From Bacillus sp. V2I10 (GTDB lineage Bacteria; Bacillota; Bacilli; Bacillales; Bacillaceae), in assembly GCF_030817055.1 (NCBI RefSeq), contig NZ_JAUSYV010000001.1, forward strand, positions 2,070,001 through 2,134,000: a DNA stretch of 64,000 nucleotides, in the 5' to 3' direction. Below are positions 25,127 to 33,064 of the stretch, in pieces. Numbering within the stretch: position 1 is the stretch's first letter; every line of letters starts with the position of its first letter. Under the pieces are notes generated by a model, which was not told the origin of the DNA, ran no database searches, and worked only from the letters and a program-made list of their open reading frames with translations. The position numbers were made by a program, and so were the translations under genes.

Positions 25127-25181
25127 TGTACATATCTAATGATAAAGGGTCACTGCTGCAAACAGCGGGATTATTCATTTG

Positions 25182-25220
25182 TTGTACAAAGTTTACACAA
25201 GCTGTTTAATCCTATATACT
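25182..25220 (+). promoter_or_regulatory. Sigma-A promoter of the CarH-like regulator with adjoining TACA repeats
   Basis: TTTACA (25192-25197), 17-bp spacer, TATACT (25215-25220), 36 bp before the start codon at 25257. The palindrome TTGTACAA (25182-25189) abuts the -35 and partly repeats in TTTACACAA (25192-25200). CarH/LitR proteins bind short TACA-type repeats over -35 regions, so this may be an autoregulatory operator. Confidence 0.55.
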
Positions 25221-25256
25221 TTGAGGACAGTGATTTTTGTTATTGGAGGATTATAT

Positions 25257-26177
25257 ATGTCTAGTCATGAAGGCAAATACAACATTAAGGCAGTTTCCAA
25301 AATGCTTGGAATCCAACCAGGAACATTAAGAGCTTGGGAAAGACGATATAATATGATTGCACCGGTTCGGAATGATTCAGGTCACCGTTTATATACAGAA
25401 GAACATATTAGGATTTTAAAGTGGCTGATCACTAAAGTAAATAAAGGCTTTACAATCAGCCAGGCAGTCAATTTGCTTGATAACAGCAACTTGTCTTCAG
25501 AAGAGCCAATAGCTGTTTCAGCAAGTTCTGACATCCCCGACCATGCTCTGGATTTAACGGAAGAGCTGCTTTTTGCCTTGCTTACTTTTGATGAAAATCA
25601 AGCTCACGAACTATTAAATAAGGCTTTCAGTCTCTTTTCAATTGACAAGGTTCTTATTGATATTTTAGGAACGCTTCTCGTGAAAATTGGAGACATGTGG
25701 GAAAATGGCAAAATTACTTCGGCACATGAGCATTTTGCCTCCTCTTTTCTCCGCTCGAGAATCGGGATTATCCTTCACACCCTTCCTGTGAACGGACTGC
25801 TCCCGAAAGTAGTTTCCGTTTGCGGACCAGGGGAATGGCATGAGCTTGGACTTCTGATATTCACGCTGTATTTAAGAAGAAAAGGATTTGAAGTCATTTA
25901 TCTTGGGACGAGCATTGCCGATGGGGACATTGATATTGTCCTTGAGGAAGTAAATCCGAAGTTTTTATTTTACTCCTGCACCCTTCAGGAAAACGTTGTA
26001 AAAACGGTTGAAACGGTTGAGGGGCTGTCCCAAAAATACAGGAATTTAATTATTGGCCTTGGAGGCAGCGGATTTAATAAAACTCCGAGAGAGCACCTTA
26101 AAAATTATGAATTATTATTCGTCGGGGATACGAAAAACCAGTGGGACAAATGGCTTAAAGAACGCTTATCTGTGTAA
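25257..26177 (+). CDS. MerR-type regulator with B12-binding domain (CarH/LitR-like)
   Basis: 306-residue regulator. The N-terminal MerR winged helix (about 8-75) has GTLRAWERRY and SGHRLYTEEH. A helical bundle (about 95-180) carries W148-x9-E158-H159, the W-x9-EH signature of CarH that packs on the adenosyl group. The C-terminal Rossmann-like cobalamin-binding domain (about 183-306) has GEWHELG with the probable lower ligand His195, and a GLGGSGF loop near 283. CarH uses a His directly after the Trp as second axial ligand in the light-adapted state; here that position is Glu149. AdoCbl binding is therefore likely, while the light response may differ. The ATG at 25257 follows GGAGGA. Targets are unknown; no carotenoid genes are nearby. 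Confidence 0.9.
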   Translation: MSSHEGKYNIKAVSKMLGIQPGTLRAWERRYNMIAPVRNDSGHRLYTEEHIRILKWLITKVNKGFTISQAVNLLDNSNLSSEEPIAVSASSDIPDHALDLTEELLFALLTFDENQAHELLNKAFSLFSIDKVLIDILGTLLVKIGDMWENGKITSAHEHFASSFLRSRIGIILHTLPVNGLLPKVVSVCGPGEWHELGLLIFTLYLRRKGFEVIYLGTSIADGDIDIVLEEVNPKFLFYSCTLQENVVKTVETVEGLSQKYRNLIIGLGGSGFNKTPREHLKNYELLFVGDTKNQWDKWLKERLSV

Positions 26178-26308
26178 AAGAGTCCTTCAAAATCTTTTGC
26201 TTGTCTTAATGGGTTAAGAGAGTGTAAACTTGTTAAAAATCAACGAACCATCCCATCTACATTTCATATGATAAGGAAAAGGGCGTTCTGACGGCAGGAG
26301 GGTAAGGG

Positions 26309-26905
26309 ATGCGGCTAGAGCGATTGAACTATAACAAGATAAAAATCTTCTTAACAATAGACGATCTAATGGACAGAGGACTTACGAAGGAAGACTTATG
26401 GAAAGATTCATTGAAAGTGCATCAGCTTTTCAGAGAAATGATGGATGAAGCAAGTGAAGAGCTTGGTTTCGAAGCAAGCGGGCCAATTGCTGTTGAAGTA
26501 TACTCTCTTCAAGCTCAGGGTATGGTCATTATCGTGACCAAAAACCATGAGGAAGAAGAGATTGACGAAGATTATGCAGATGATTACATCGAGATGCAGG
26601 TGAAGCTTGATCAAAGCTATGATATTATTTTTGAATTCACTGAATTTGAAGATATTATCCAGTTATCAAATGCACTTTTCTCGCAAGGAATTAAAGAAGG
26701 AGCCGTATATTCCCATCTAAACAGATTTTACTTCATGCTAGATGAGCATCAGCCAATCGAAGTGGATTCCTTAGTCTCAATCATTGCTGAATATGGAAAT
26801 CCTTCAATGATCTCGATTCATTATCTGCATGAATATGGAAAGTGCTTATTGCCTGATGGTGCAGTTGAAAAACTTCATCATTACTATTGGAGTAATACAA
26901 AATAG
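26309..26905 (+). CDS. mecB: Adaptor protein MecB (MecA paralogue, YpbH)
   Basis: 198-residue adaptor of the MecA family, which delivers proteins to the ClpCP protease. The N-terminal domain starts MRLERLNYNKIKIFLT, the typical MecA opening. An acidic linker (about 83-96) and a C-terminal ClpC-binding domain (about 105-198) follow. In B. subtilis the ypbH/mecB gene lies in this region next to gudB, while mecA is elsewhere, so MecB is preferred. The ATG at 26309 follows GCAGGAGGGTAAGGG. A terminator follows. Confidence 0.9.
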   Translation: MRLERLNYNKIKIFLTIDDLMDRGLTKEDLWKDSLKVHQLFREMMDEASEELGFEASGPIAVEVYSLQAQGMVIIVTKNHEEEEIDEDYADDYIEMQVKLDQSYDIIFEFTEFEDIIQLSNALFSQGIKEGAVYSHLNRFYFMLDEHQPIEVDSLVSIIAEYGNPSMISIHYLHEYGKCLLPDGAVEKLHHYYWSNTK

Positions 26906-26913
26906 CCATGCTG

Positions 26914-26946
26914 CCCGCAGGTTAGATGACTGCGGGTTTTGTTATT
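26914..26946 (+). terminator. Terminator after mecB
   Basis: CCCGCAG (26914-26920) pairs with CTGCGGG (26930-26936), followed by TTTTGTTATTT. Confidence 0.8.
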
Positions 26947-27150
26947 TGAATTTCAGATTTGCTTTGTACTTTGAACAAGCGCTTAAAATAGGTTGATGAG
27001 GATAAAAATTAAGTCCTCAAATAGTTAAAAATATTCTCTATTTTCTAACTTCAAACAGTTCGTTTTATCCAATTTCATCCATTAGAACCACATCATTGAA
27101 ATCGCTTACAAAAATGGGTTTGTTTTTGCTTTATTTCTGCTTTTTCTACT

Positions 27151-27178
27151 TTGCAGAACACATTTGAAGGTGTATACT
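27151..27178 (+). promoter_or_regulatory. Probable sigma-A promoter of gudB
   Basis: TTGCAG (27151-27156), 16-bp spacer, TATACT (27173-27178). It lies 60 bp upstream of the start. The rest of the 332-bp mecB-gudB gap is AT-rich and shows nothing else clear beyond the mecB terminator. Confidence 0.6.
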
Positions 27179-27237
27179 ATGTCATGAAAGGTGGACATTT
27201 TCCACAGAATTGAAAAGACAGTAGGAGGTTTACTCGA

Positions 27238-28509
27238 ATGGTAGCCGAAAAAAGCACCGATCATAAAAGAGAAAAGCATGATGTGTTGAAATCAACACAA
27301 ACGGTGATACATAAAGCCCTAGAGAAACTAGGATATCCTGAAGAAGTTTATGAATTATTAAAAGAACCGCTTAGAATGATGACGGTAAAAATACCTGTAA
27401 GAATGGATGACGGTTCAGTCAAAATTTTTACTGGCTACCGCGCCCAGCATAATGATGCAGTAGGACCTACTAAGGGCGGAATACGCTTCCATCCGGGTGT
27501 TACCGAAACTGAAGTTAAAGCGCTGTCAATATGGATGAGTTTAAAGTGCGGTATTGTTGATTTACCTTACGGCGGAGGAAAAGGCGGTATCATATGTGAT
27601 CCTCGTGATATGTCATTCCGTGAATTAGAACGCCTGAGCCGCGGATACGTAAGAGCAATCAGTCAGATTGTCGGACCGACTAAAGACATTCCTGCTCCGG
27701 ATGTATTCACGAATTCTCAAATTATGGCTTGGATGATGGATGAGTACAGCAGAATAGATGAATTTAATTCTCCCGGATTCATTACAGGGAAGCCACTTGT
27801 GCTTGGAGGTTCACATGGACGTGAATCGGCTACTGCAAAGGGTGTAACAATTTGTATTTATGAAGCTGCCAAGAAAAAAGGGATTGAGCTTAAAGGCGCC
27901 CGTGTTGTTGTACAGGGATTTGGGAATGCAGGAAGCTATTTAGCCAAATTCATGCATGATGCAGGTGCGAAAATCATTGGTATCTCAGATGCTTATGGAG
28001 GTCTGCATGATCCTGAAGGCCTTGATATTGACTACTTGCTTGACCGCCGCGACAGCTTCGGAACAGTAACAAAATTATTTAATGATACGATTTCAAATAA
28101 AGAACTGCTTGAGCTTGATTGTGATATTTTAGTACCTGCTGCGATTGAAAATCAAATCACAGAAGAGAATGCACACTTAATCCGCGCAAGCATCGTGGTT
28201 GAGGCCGCTAATGGTCCGACTACGCTTGTAGCAACCCAGATTCTGACTGACCGCGGCATTTTGCTTGTACCGGATGTACTGGCAAGTGCTGGTGGCGTAA
28301 CAGTTTCTTATTTTGAATGGGTACAGAACAACCAAGGCTATTATTGGTCAGAAGAAGAAGTCAATGAAAAGCTTGAAAAAGTAATGGTTAAATCATTCAA
28401 TAATATTTATGAAGCAGCGCAAACACGCCGTGTAGATATGCGACTCGCAGCATACATGGTCGGGGTCCGCAAAATGGCAGAAGCATCCCGCTTCAGAGGC
28501 TGGATCTAA
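27238..28509 (+). CDS. gudB: NAD-dependent glutamate dehydrogenase GudB (active form)
   Basis: 423-residue hexameric Glu/Leu/Phe/Val dehydrogenase that oxidises glutamate to 2-oxoglutarate and ammonia. Visible are the substrate region GGIRFHPGV, the catalytic Lys in LPYGGGKGGI, DIPAPDV, and the NAD-binding VVVQGFGNAGS (about 222-232). In laboratory B. subtilis 168 gudB carries a 9-bp direct duplication that adds Val-Lys-Ala and inactivates the enzyme; here the sequence reads TEVKALSIWMS with no duplication, so the enzyme should be active. Start ATG 27238 follows GTAGGAGGTTT. A terminator separates it from ypdA. It is named GudB rather than RocG from its neighbours. Confidence 0.95.
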   Translation: MVAEKSTDHKREKHDVLKSTQTVIHKALEKLGYPEEVYELLKEPLRMMTVKIPVRMDDGSVKIFTGYRAQHNDAVGPTKGGIRFHPGVTETEVKALSIWMSLKCGIVDLPYGGGKGGIICDPRDMSFRELERLSRGYVRAISQIVGPTKDIPAPDVFTNSQIMAWMMDEYSRIDEFNSPGFITGKPLVLGGSHGRESATAKGVTICIYEAAKKKGIELKGARVVVQGFGNAGSYLAKFMHDAGAKIIGISDAYGGLHDPEGLDIDYLLDRRDSFGTVTKLFNDTISNKELLELDCDILVPAAIENQITEENAHLIRASIVVEAANGPTTLVATQILTDRGILLVPDVLASAGGVTVSYFEWVQNNQGYYWSEEEVNEKLEKVMVKSFNNIYEAAQTRRVDMRLAAYMVGVRKMAEASRFRGWI

Positions 28510-28533
28510 ATCAAATATTTGCATGAATTCAAG

Positions 28534-28569
28534 AAATCTCCTATCATAACTGATAGGAGATTTTTTTCT
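28534..28569 (+). terminator. Terminator after gudB
   Basis: AAATCTCCTATCA pairs with TGATAGGAGATTT, followed by a T-run. Confidence 0.9.
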
Positions 28570-28604
28570 TAGGACGATTTTAGTTTTATTCAGGAGTGAA
28601 CGCT

Positions 28605-29573
28605 TTGAAGTCAGAGACTGTCATTATTATCGGCGGTGGTCCTTGCGGGTTAGCTGCAGCCATTGCTATAAAAGAGAAAGGGATTAACCCTCTAATTATA
28701 GAAAAAGGAAACATCGTAAATTCCATTTATAACTACCCGACTCATCAGACGTTTTTCAGCACAAGTGAAAAACTTGAAATTGGCAAAATTCCTTTTATTA
28801 CTGAAAACAGGAAGCCATTCCGTATTCAGGCGCTTGCTTATTACAGAGAAGTGGTGAAGAGGACTGGCTTAAGAATCAATGCTTTTGAGAAAGTAAATGA
28901 AGTTTTGAGAGAAGGATCAGGATTTATTGTCAAGACGTCCAAAGCTGAGTACCAAACTGAATTTATCGTGGCCGCAACCGGCTATTACGATCATCCAAAC
29001 TACATGCACATTGAAGGGGAAGATCTTCCAAAAGTCTTCCACTATTTTAAAGAAGGCCATCCTTATTTCGATAAAGATGTAGTTGTAGTAGGCGGAAAAA
29101 ATTCAAGTGTGGATGCAGCGCTTGAGCTTGTTCATGCAGGCGCACGTGTTACTGTCGTTTACAGGGGAGGAACCTATTCCCCTAGTGTAAAACCATGGAT
29201 CCTGCCGGAATTTGAGGCCCTTGTCAAAACCGGCACAATTAAAATGGAATTCAACTCCACTTTAAAGCGCATAACAGAAGAAGATGTCACCTATGAAGTG
29301 AACTGCAAAGAAGAAAAAACGATAAAAAATGATTTTGTATTTGCCATGACCGGATATCATCCGGACCATTCATTTTTAACCAAAATGGGAGTGGCTATTG
29401 ACGAAGCTTCCGGCAGACCCGCTTTTTCCGAGAAGACAATGGAAACAAACGCAAAGGGCATCTACATTGCCGGCGTCATTGCAGCTGGAAACAACGCAAA
29501 TGAAATCTTCATTGAAAACGGGCGCTTCCATGGCGGCCTTCTCGCTGAAGACATTGCAGAAAAATTAAACTAA
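28605..29573 (+). CDS. ypdA: Bacillithiol disulfide reductase YpdA (Bdr)
   Basis: 322-residue FAD/NADPH-dependent thiol-disulfide reductase-like protein. The N-terminal FAD motif GGGPCGLAAA (about 10-19) has the Cys that is functionally important in YpdA. A second dinucleotide motif VVVGGKNSSVDAA lies at about 160. The family segment IVNSIYNYPTHQTFFS is present. It recycles oxidised bacillithiol (BSSB). The start is taken as TTG at 28605: AGGAG at 28592-28596 is correctly spaced for it, whereas the in-frame GTG at 28596 overlaps that site. Length agrees with the B. subtilis protein. Confidence 0.93.
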   Translation: MKSETVIIIGGGPCGLAAAIAIKEKGINPLIIEKGNIVNSIYNYPTHQTFFSTSEKLEIGKIPFITENRKPFRIQALAYYREVVKRTGLRINAFEKVNEVLREGSGFIVKTSKAEYQTEFIVAATGYYDHPNYMHIEGEDLPKVFHYFKEGHPYFDKDVVVVGGKNSSVDAALELVHAGARVTVVYRGGTYSPSVKPWILPEFEALVKTGTIKMEFNSTLKRITEEDVTYEVNCKEEKTIKNDFVFAMTGYHPDHSFLTKMGVAIDEASGRPAFSEKTMETNAKGIYIAGVIAAGNNANEIFIENGRFHGGLLAEDIAEKLN

Positions 29574-29689
29574 AGAAGTAGTAAGGCATCATCTTTGTTG
29601 GTAATGCCTTCTGTCTTTGAAAAGAAAATCGTTTTTCTCAAGGCTTTTGGTAAGTAAACGATCTGGCCATATAGTGAACACCACTAGTA

Positions 29690-29720
29690 AAACGCCCGAT
29701 TTTTCTATCTGGGCGTTTTT
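29690..29720 (+). terminator. Terminator downstream of ypdA
   Basis: AAACGCCCGA pairs with TCTGGGCGTTT and is followed by TTTATATTTATTT. Confidence 0.8.
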
Positions 29721-29814
29721 ATATTTATTTGAGAATAAACCAAAAACAACTGCAAGCCTTATAAAAAAGTAAATCCCAGAAATCCATCATACACCCCCCC
29801 ACTATAATACTCCC

Positions 29815-29903
29815 GGATTTATGGAATCAAAGAATGTGGTTGGTTCTTTAAACAGACATTTCTTGGATTTTGTAGATCAAAGAAGGGGGTTGATTCCTTA
29901 TAC
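29815..29903. repeat. Imperfect tandem repeat, two units with a 50-bp period
   Basis: GGATTTATGGAATCAAAGAA at 29815 and GGATTTTGTAGATCAAAGAA at 29865 begin two similar stretches of about 39 bp (TGTGGTTGGTTCTTTAAAC versus GGGGGTTGATTCCTTATAC), separated by 11 bp. Confidence 0.55.
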
Positions 29904-30087
29904 TGGCATACTCCCAAGTTTTAGCAGGATTACTCAAAGGTTCTGGATACACATAGAGTGCAGTTAGTACCTTAAAACAGTCATATTTATTGGGTAAGTT
30001 GAATCCATAAAACCGGTAAACCCCCTCTGCTTCAAAAGCATCAAGACGTAAACAATAATAAAAAATGGATACAAATTGCTGTGCAAT
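29848..30087 (-). pseudogene. Possible decayed coding remnant
   Basis: On the minus strand an 80-codon open stretch ends with TAA at 29848-29850. Its translation looks protein-like (for example FEAEGVYRFYGFNLPNKYD and YPEPLSNPAKTWEYAS), but no ATG/GTG/TTG start or ribosome binding site precedes it. The frame is cut by a stop (30088-30090) just after codons reading NIDENGY. No family recognised. It may be chance or a degraded gene. Confidence 0.25.
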
Positions 30088-30198
30088 TTAGTACCCATTT
30101 TCATCTATATTCTGCAGTTTTTTCCCTCAAACGGAACTCATTTTTTTGATGGATGATGTCTTTAAAAATTAGGAGTTCCTGCACGGAAGGGAGAGGGG

Positions 30199-30222
30199 CG
30201 ACTTCCGGTTCCGCTTTTCTTA
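30199..30222 (+). repeat. Dispersed repeat, tail fragment
   Basis: CGGTTCCGCTTTTCTTA at 30206-30222, with the preceding GACTTC, matches the 3' end of the dispersed family. It abuts the 3' end of the asparaginase gene. Confidence 0.45.
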
Positions 30223-30223
30223 T

Positions 30224-31192
30224 TTAAAATGAAAAAATCTCCTGCAATTCTCCTGCATCCTGTGTTGTTTCAAGGGCGATCATCAGTTTTAGTCTCGCTT
30301 TTTGGCCGTTTAGGCCGTTGCTGAAAATAATGCCGGCGTCTTTGAGTGTTTTTCCTCCGCCTTCATAGGCATAGACGTCCTGTACGATTCCGTTGAAGCA
30401 TCTGGATACGATCACAATTTTTACGCCTAAGCTCATTAACTTTTTTAAGGAAGTCATCATTTTGGGTGGAAGGTTGCCTTGTCCGAGAGCTTCAATGACC
30501 AATCCGTCGAGTTTTAATTCTTCAATGGCTTTTAAAATTGTTTCGTCCATGCCTGCATATGCTTTTAAAAGCAAGACTTGTTTCGTTAGTGAGGCAACGG
30601 CAAGCGACGTTTGGCTAACAGGTTTATGATGAAAGGCAACGCCTCTTTTATTTACAATGCCAATTGGGCCGTATTGCGGACTTTGAAACGTCGCTACATT
30701 GCTTGTATGGGTTTTCGTAGCATTTTTTGCCGAGTGGACCTCATCGTTCATAACAACAAGCACACCCATTTCTGCTGCTTCTTTGCTTGCAGCAACTTGA
30801 ATGGAGGATACTAGATTGTATAAGCCGTCTGAACCAAGTTCATTGCTTGATCTCATAGCACCTGTAATGACGACGGGGATATTAACATTTAAGGTTAAGT
30901 CGAGGAAATAAGCTGTTTCCTCAAGAGTGTCTGTACCGTGAGTGATCACGATTCCGTCAATTTTATCTTTTTGGCAGACTTTTTCAATTGTTTCTTTTAA
31001 TTCAAGCATTTCTTTTGGGGTAATATGTGGAGAAGGCAGGTAGAATAATTCCTTTGCCGTAATCACGATATCATTGAATTTCAGTAAGTTTTGGAGCAGG
31101 GGATTTGATTCTCCCTGTTTGACTTCCCCTGTTGTTTCGTCCTCACTCATAGAAATCGTTCCGCCAGTATGAATGACAAATATATGTTTCAT
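30224..31192 (-). CDS. ansA: L-asparaginase (type I/II asparaginase family)
   Basis: 322-residue amidohydrolase that hydrolyses asparagine to aspartate and ammonia. The two catalytic Thr motifs are present: VIHTGGTISM near the N-terminus and ITHGTDTLEETA at about 85, with the Lys partner probably in the KNATKTH region (about 160). No signal peptide, so it is cytoplasmic. Start (complement of 31190-31192) follows GGAGGAA. It lies on the minus strand between ypdA and prsW, which is not the position of ansA in B. subtilis; the symbol reflects function, not orthology. A dispersed repeat tail sits just after its stop codon. Confidence 0.88.
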   Translation of the reverse strand: MKHIFVIHTGGTISMSEDETTGEVKQGESNPLLQNLLKFNDIVITAKELFYLPSPHITPKEMLELKETIEKVCQKDKIDGIVITHGTDTLEETAYFLDLTLNVNIPVVITGAMRSSNELGSDGLYNLVSSIQVAASKEAAEMGVLVVMNDEVHSAKNATKTHTSNVATFQSPQYGPIGIVNKRGVAFHHKPVSQTSLAVASLTKQVLLLKAYAGMDETILKAIEELKLDGLVIEALGQGNLPPKMMTSLKKLMSLGVKIVIVSRCFNGIVQDVYAYEGGGKTLKDAGIIFSNGLNGQKARLKLMIALETTQDAGELQEIFSF

Positions 31193-31307
31193 AAGTTCCT
31201 CCGAATGTTTGAAATCTTTTTCTCTGTTTGATCTGATTCATTTTCAATTCTATAATAACATGATACCATAAATAAATAGAAGATTTTAGAAGAAAGAAGG
31301 CCTGTGG

Positions 31308-31961
31308 ATGATTGCAATTATATCTGCCGGCATAGCCCCTGGTTTAGCCATTTTAAGCTATTTTTATTTAAAAGACCAGTATGATTCAGAGCCGTTCTAT
31401 ATGGTTTTCCGGTCATTTGTTTTTGGGGCATTGCTCGTTTTTCCTATTATGTTTATTCAATATGTTCTTGAAGCAGAAAATATCATTGACTCAAGGCTGA
31501 TGCTTGCTTTTATCTCCAGCGGGCTTCTGGAAGAGTTTTTTAAATGGTTTATTTTATTTGTTACAATATATCCGCATGTCCATTTTGATGAGCATTATGA
31601 CGGCATCGTTTACGGAGTGGCATCTTCTCTTGGATTTGCCACCCTGGAAAATATTCTGTATTTGATCGGAAATGGACTTGAATTCGCAATTGGAAGAGCG
31701 TTATTGCCCGTTTCAAGTCATGCACTGTTTGGTGTCATTATGGGGTATTATCTCGGGAAAGGAAAGTTTTCCCTTATTTCCGAAAAAAAGAAATGGATTT
31801 TGCTGTCTTTCTTGCTGCCGGTTCTTTTGCACGGATTGTATGATTACATCCTGGTTTCACACGAACTTTGGCGGTTTTATATGGTGCCTTTTATGTTTTT
31901 CTTATGGTGGTTTGCTCTGCGCAAAGCAAAAAAAGCAAGAATGTTAAAGCATCATGTATAA
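31308..31961 (+). CDS. prsW: Intramembrane protease PrsW
   Basis: 217-residue polytopic membrane protease (glutamic type, YpdC). The active Glu pair is in LLEEFFKW (about 74-81); SSHALFGV and LLHGLYDY carry the conserved His residues. In B. subtilis PrsW makes the first cut in the anti-sigma factor RsiW to release SigW when the envelope is stressed. The ATG at 31308 follows GAAGG. It stands alone with its own terminator. A sigma/anti-sigma pair is present in this window (sigX-rsiX), but PrsW is known for RsiW, so no direct link is claimed. Confidence 0.93.
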   Translation: MIAIISAGIAPGLAILSYFYLKDQYDSEPFYMVFRSFVFGALLVFPIMFIQYVLEAENIIDSRLMLAFISSGLLEEFFKWFILFVTIYPHVHFDEHYDGIVYGVASSLGFATLENILYLIGNGLEFAIGRALLPVSSHALFGVIMGYYLGKGKFSLISEKKKWILLSFLLPVLLHGLYDYILVSHELWRFYMVPFMFFLWWFALRKAKKARMLKHHV

Positions 31962-31967
31962 GCAAAA

Positions 31968-31999
31968 AAGCAATCCTTTTAAAGGGTTGCTTATTTTTT
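31968..31999 (+). terminator. Terminator after prsW
   Basis: AAGCAATCC pairs with GGGTTGCTT (one G-U), followed by ATTTTTTAT. Confidence 0.85.
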
Positions 32000-32092
32000 A
32001 TGGAGAGAACTTCTTAATCAGGTTGTATAAAATGCCATTTACTACAAAAAATACGTTGTAAGGAAAACCAATAATCATGAGGAGGCAGCAGC

Positions 32093-33052
32093 ATGCAGAA
32101 AAATCGTATCATTTGGATGACGGCAGGTGCACTAATTATTGCCCTCTTTTTTCAAATGACTATCTTAAATCAAAATGAAGCCCATGCGTTTTCGAATCAA
32201 GTCATTCAAAAAGGCGCTGTTGGCGATGATGTTGTGGAACTGCAGGCAAGATTGCAGTACAACGGATATTATAACGGTTCAATTGATGGTGTATATGGAT
32301 GGAGCACTTATTGGGCGGTACGCAACTTTCAATATGAATTTGGTCTAAAGGAAATAGACGGACTTGTGGGAGAGTCAACAAAACAAAAACTCACCCAGTC
32401 TACAAAATATTATCGGGATTTTGTCCATAAACAGCTAAACTCTGGAAAGGACTTTACTCATTATGGCGGTGTTCCGTTAAGTAGACAGAGCGCGCCATCT
32501 AAAGAATTCAAGGCTAAAATGAGAGCTTCCTATGGCAAGAAAGGTGCAGGAGCGGGGCAGGCAAAACAGAAACAGCCAAAGCAGCAGGCACAGCCGAAAC
32601 AGCAGGCGCAGCCAAAGCAGCCAAAGCAGCAGGCACAGCCTAAAGCTAAAGCACAGCCTAAAGCTAAAACAACCGCTGTAAATATGCCTGAGGGTTTTTC
32701 GCAAAATGATATTCAGCTCATGGCGAATGCTGTCTATGGTGAAGCGCGCGGGGAACCATATATCGGTCAGGTTGCAGTCGCGTCCGTTATTTTAAACCGG
32801 GTGGACAGCCCGACATTCCCTGATACTGTATCTGGTGTTATTTTCGAGCCAAGAGCCTTTACAGCTGTAGCAGATGGGCAAATTTGGCTGACTCCGAATG
32901 AAACGGCTAAAAAAGCGGTCATGGATGCCATCAATGGCTGGGATCCAACAGAAAATGCAACTTATTATTTTAATCCCAATACTGCAACAAGCGGCTGGAT
33001 TTGGGGACGTCCTCAAATTAAACAGATAGGGAAGCACATATTCTGCAACTAA
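32093..33052 (+). CDS. sleB: Spore cortex-lytic enzyme SleB
   Basis: 319-residue lytic transglycosylase that degrades spore cortex during germination. A signal peptide (about 1-32, ending AHA) is followed by a PG_binding_1 domain (about 38-100, VVELQARLQYNGYYNG). A low-complexity linker of Lys/Gln/Pro/Ala repeats (about 155-196) leads to the SleB hydrolase domain (about 205-319), with the catalytic Glu in YGEARGEP and the conserved VILNRV. Start ATG 32093 follows GAGGAGGCAGCAGC. ypeB follows, as in other spore formers; YpeB protects and localises SleB. Expression in the forespore is expected but no SigG promoter was resolved. Confidence 0.95.
   Translation: MQKNRIIWMTAGALIIALFFQMTILNQNEAHAFSNQVIQKGAVGDDVVELQARLQYNGYYNGSIDGVYGWSTYWAVRNFQYEFGLKEIDGLVGESTKQKLTQSTKYYRDFVHKQLNSGKDFTHYGGVPLSRQSAPSKEFKAKMRASYGKKGAGAGQAKQKQPKQQAQPKQQAQPKQPKQQAQPKAKAQPKAKTTAVNMPEGFSQNDIQLMANAVYGEARGEPYIGQVAVASVILNRVDSPTFPDTVSGVIFEPRAFTAVADGQIWLTPNETAKKAVMDAINGWDPTENATYYFNPNTATSGWIWGRPQIKQIGKHIFCN
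32562..32670 (+). repeat. Tandem coding repeats in the SleB linker
   Basis: Repeated AARCAGCAGGCRCAGCC-type units encode KQQAQP and PKAKAQ repeats between the two SleB domains. Unit copy number could vary without frame loss if changed in multiples of three. Confidence 0.75.
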
Positions 33053-33064
33053 GAGGTGAATGGA

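Larger units (their letters stand above)
29574..30223. other. 650-bp gap between ypdA and the asparaginase gene
   Basis: Contains a small hairpin AAGGCAT...ATGCCTT (29582-29609) after ypdA, a terminator at 29690, an imperfect 39-bp direct repeat (29815 and 29865), and a minus-strand open stretch without a start codon (30087 to 29848). It also holds a tail fragment of the dispersed repeat (about 30204-30222). A run of eight C occurs near 29793-29800. No intact gene was found. Confidence 0.6.

Noticed and set aside
31308..31961. PrsW acting on RsiX of this window
   Set aside because: The known PrsW substrate is RsiW; nothing here shows an RsiX cleavage site for PrsW.
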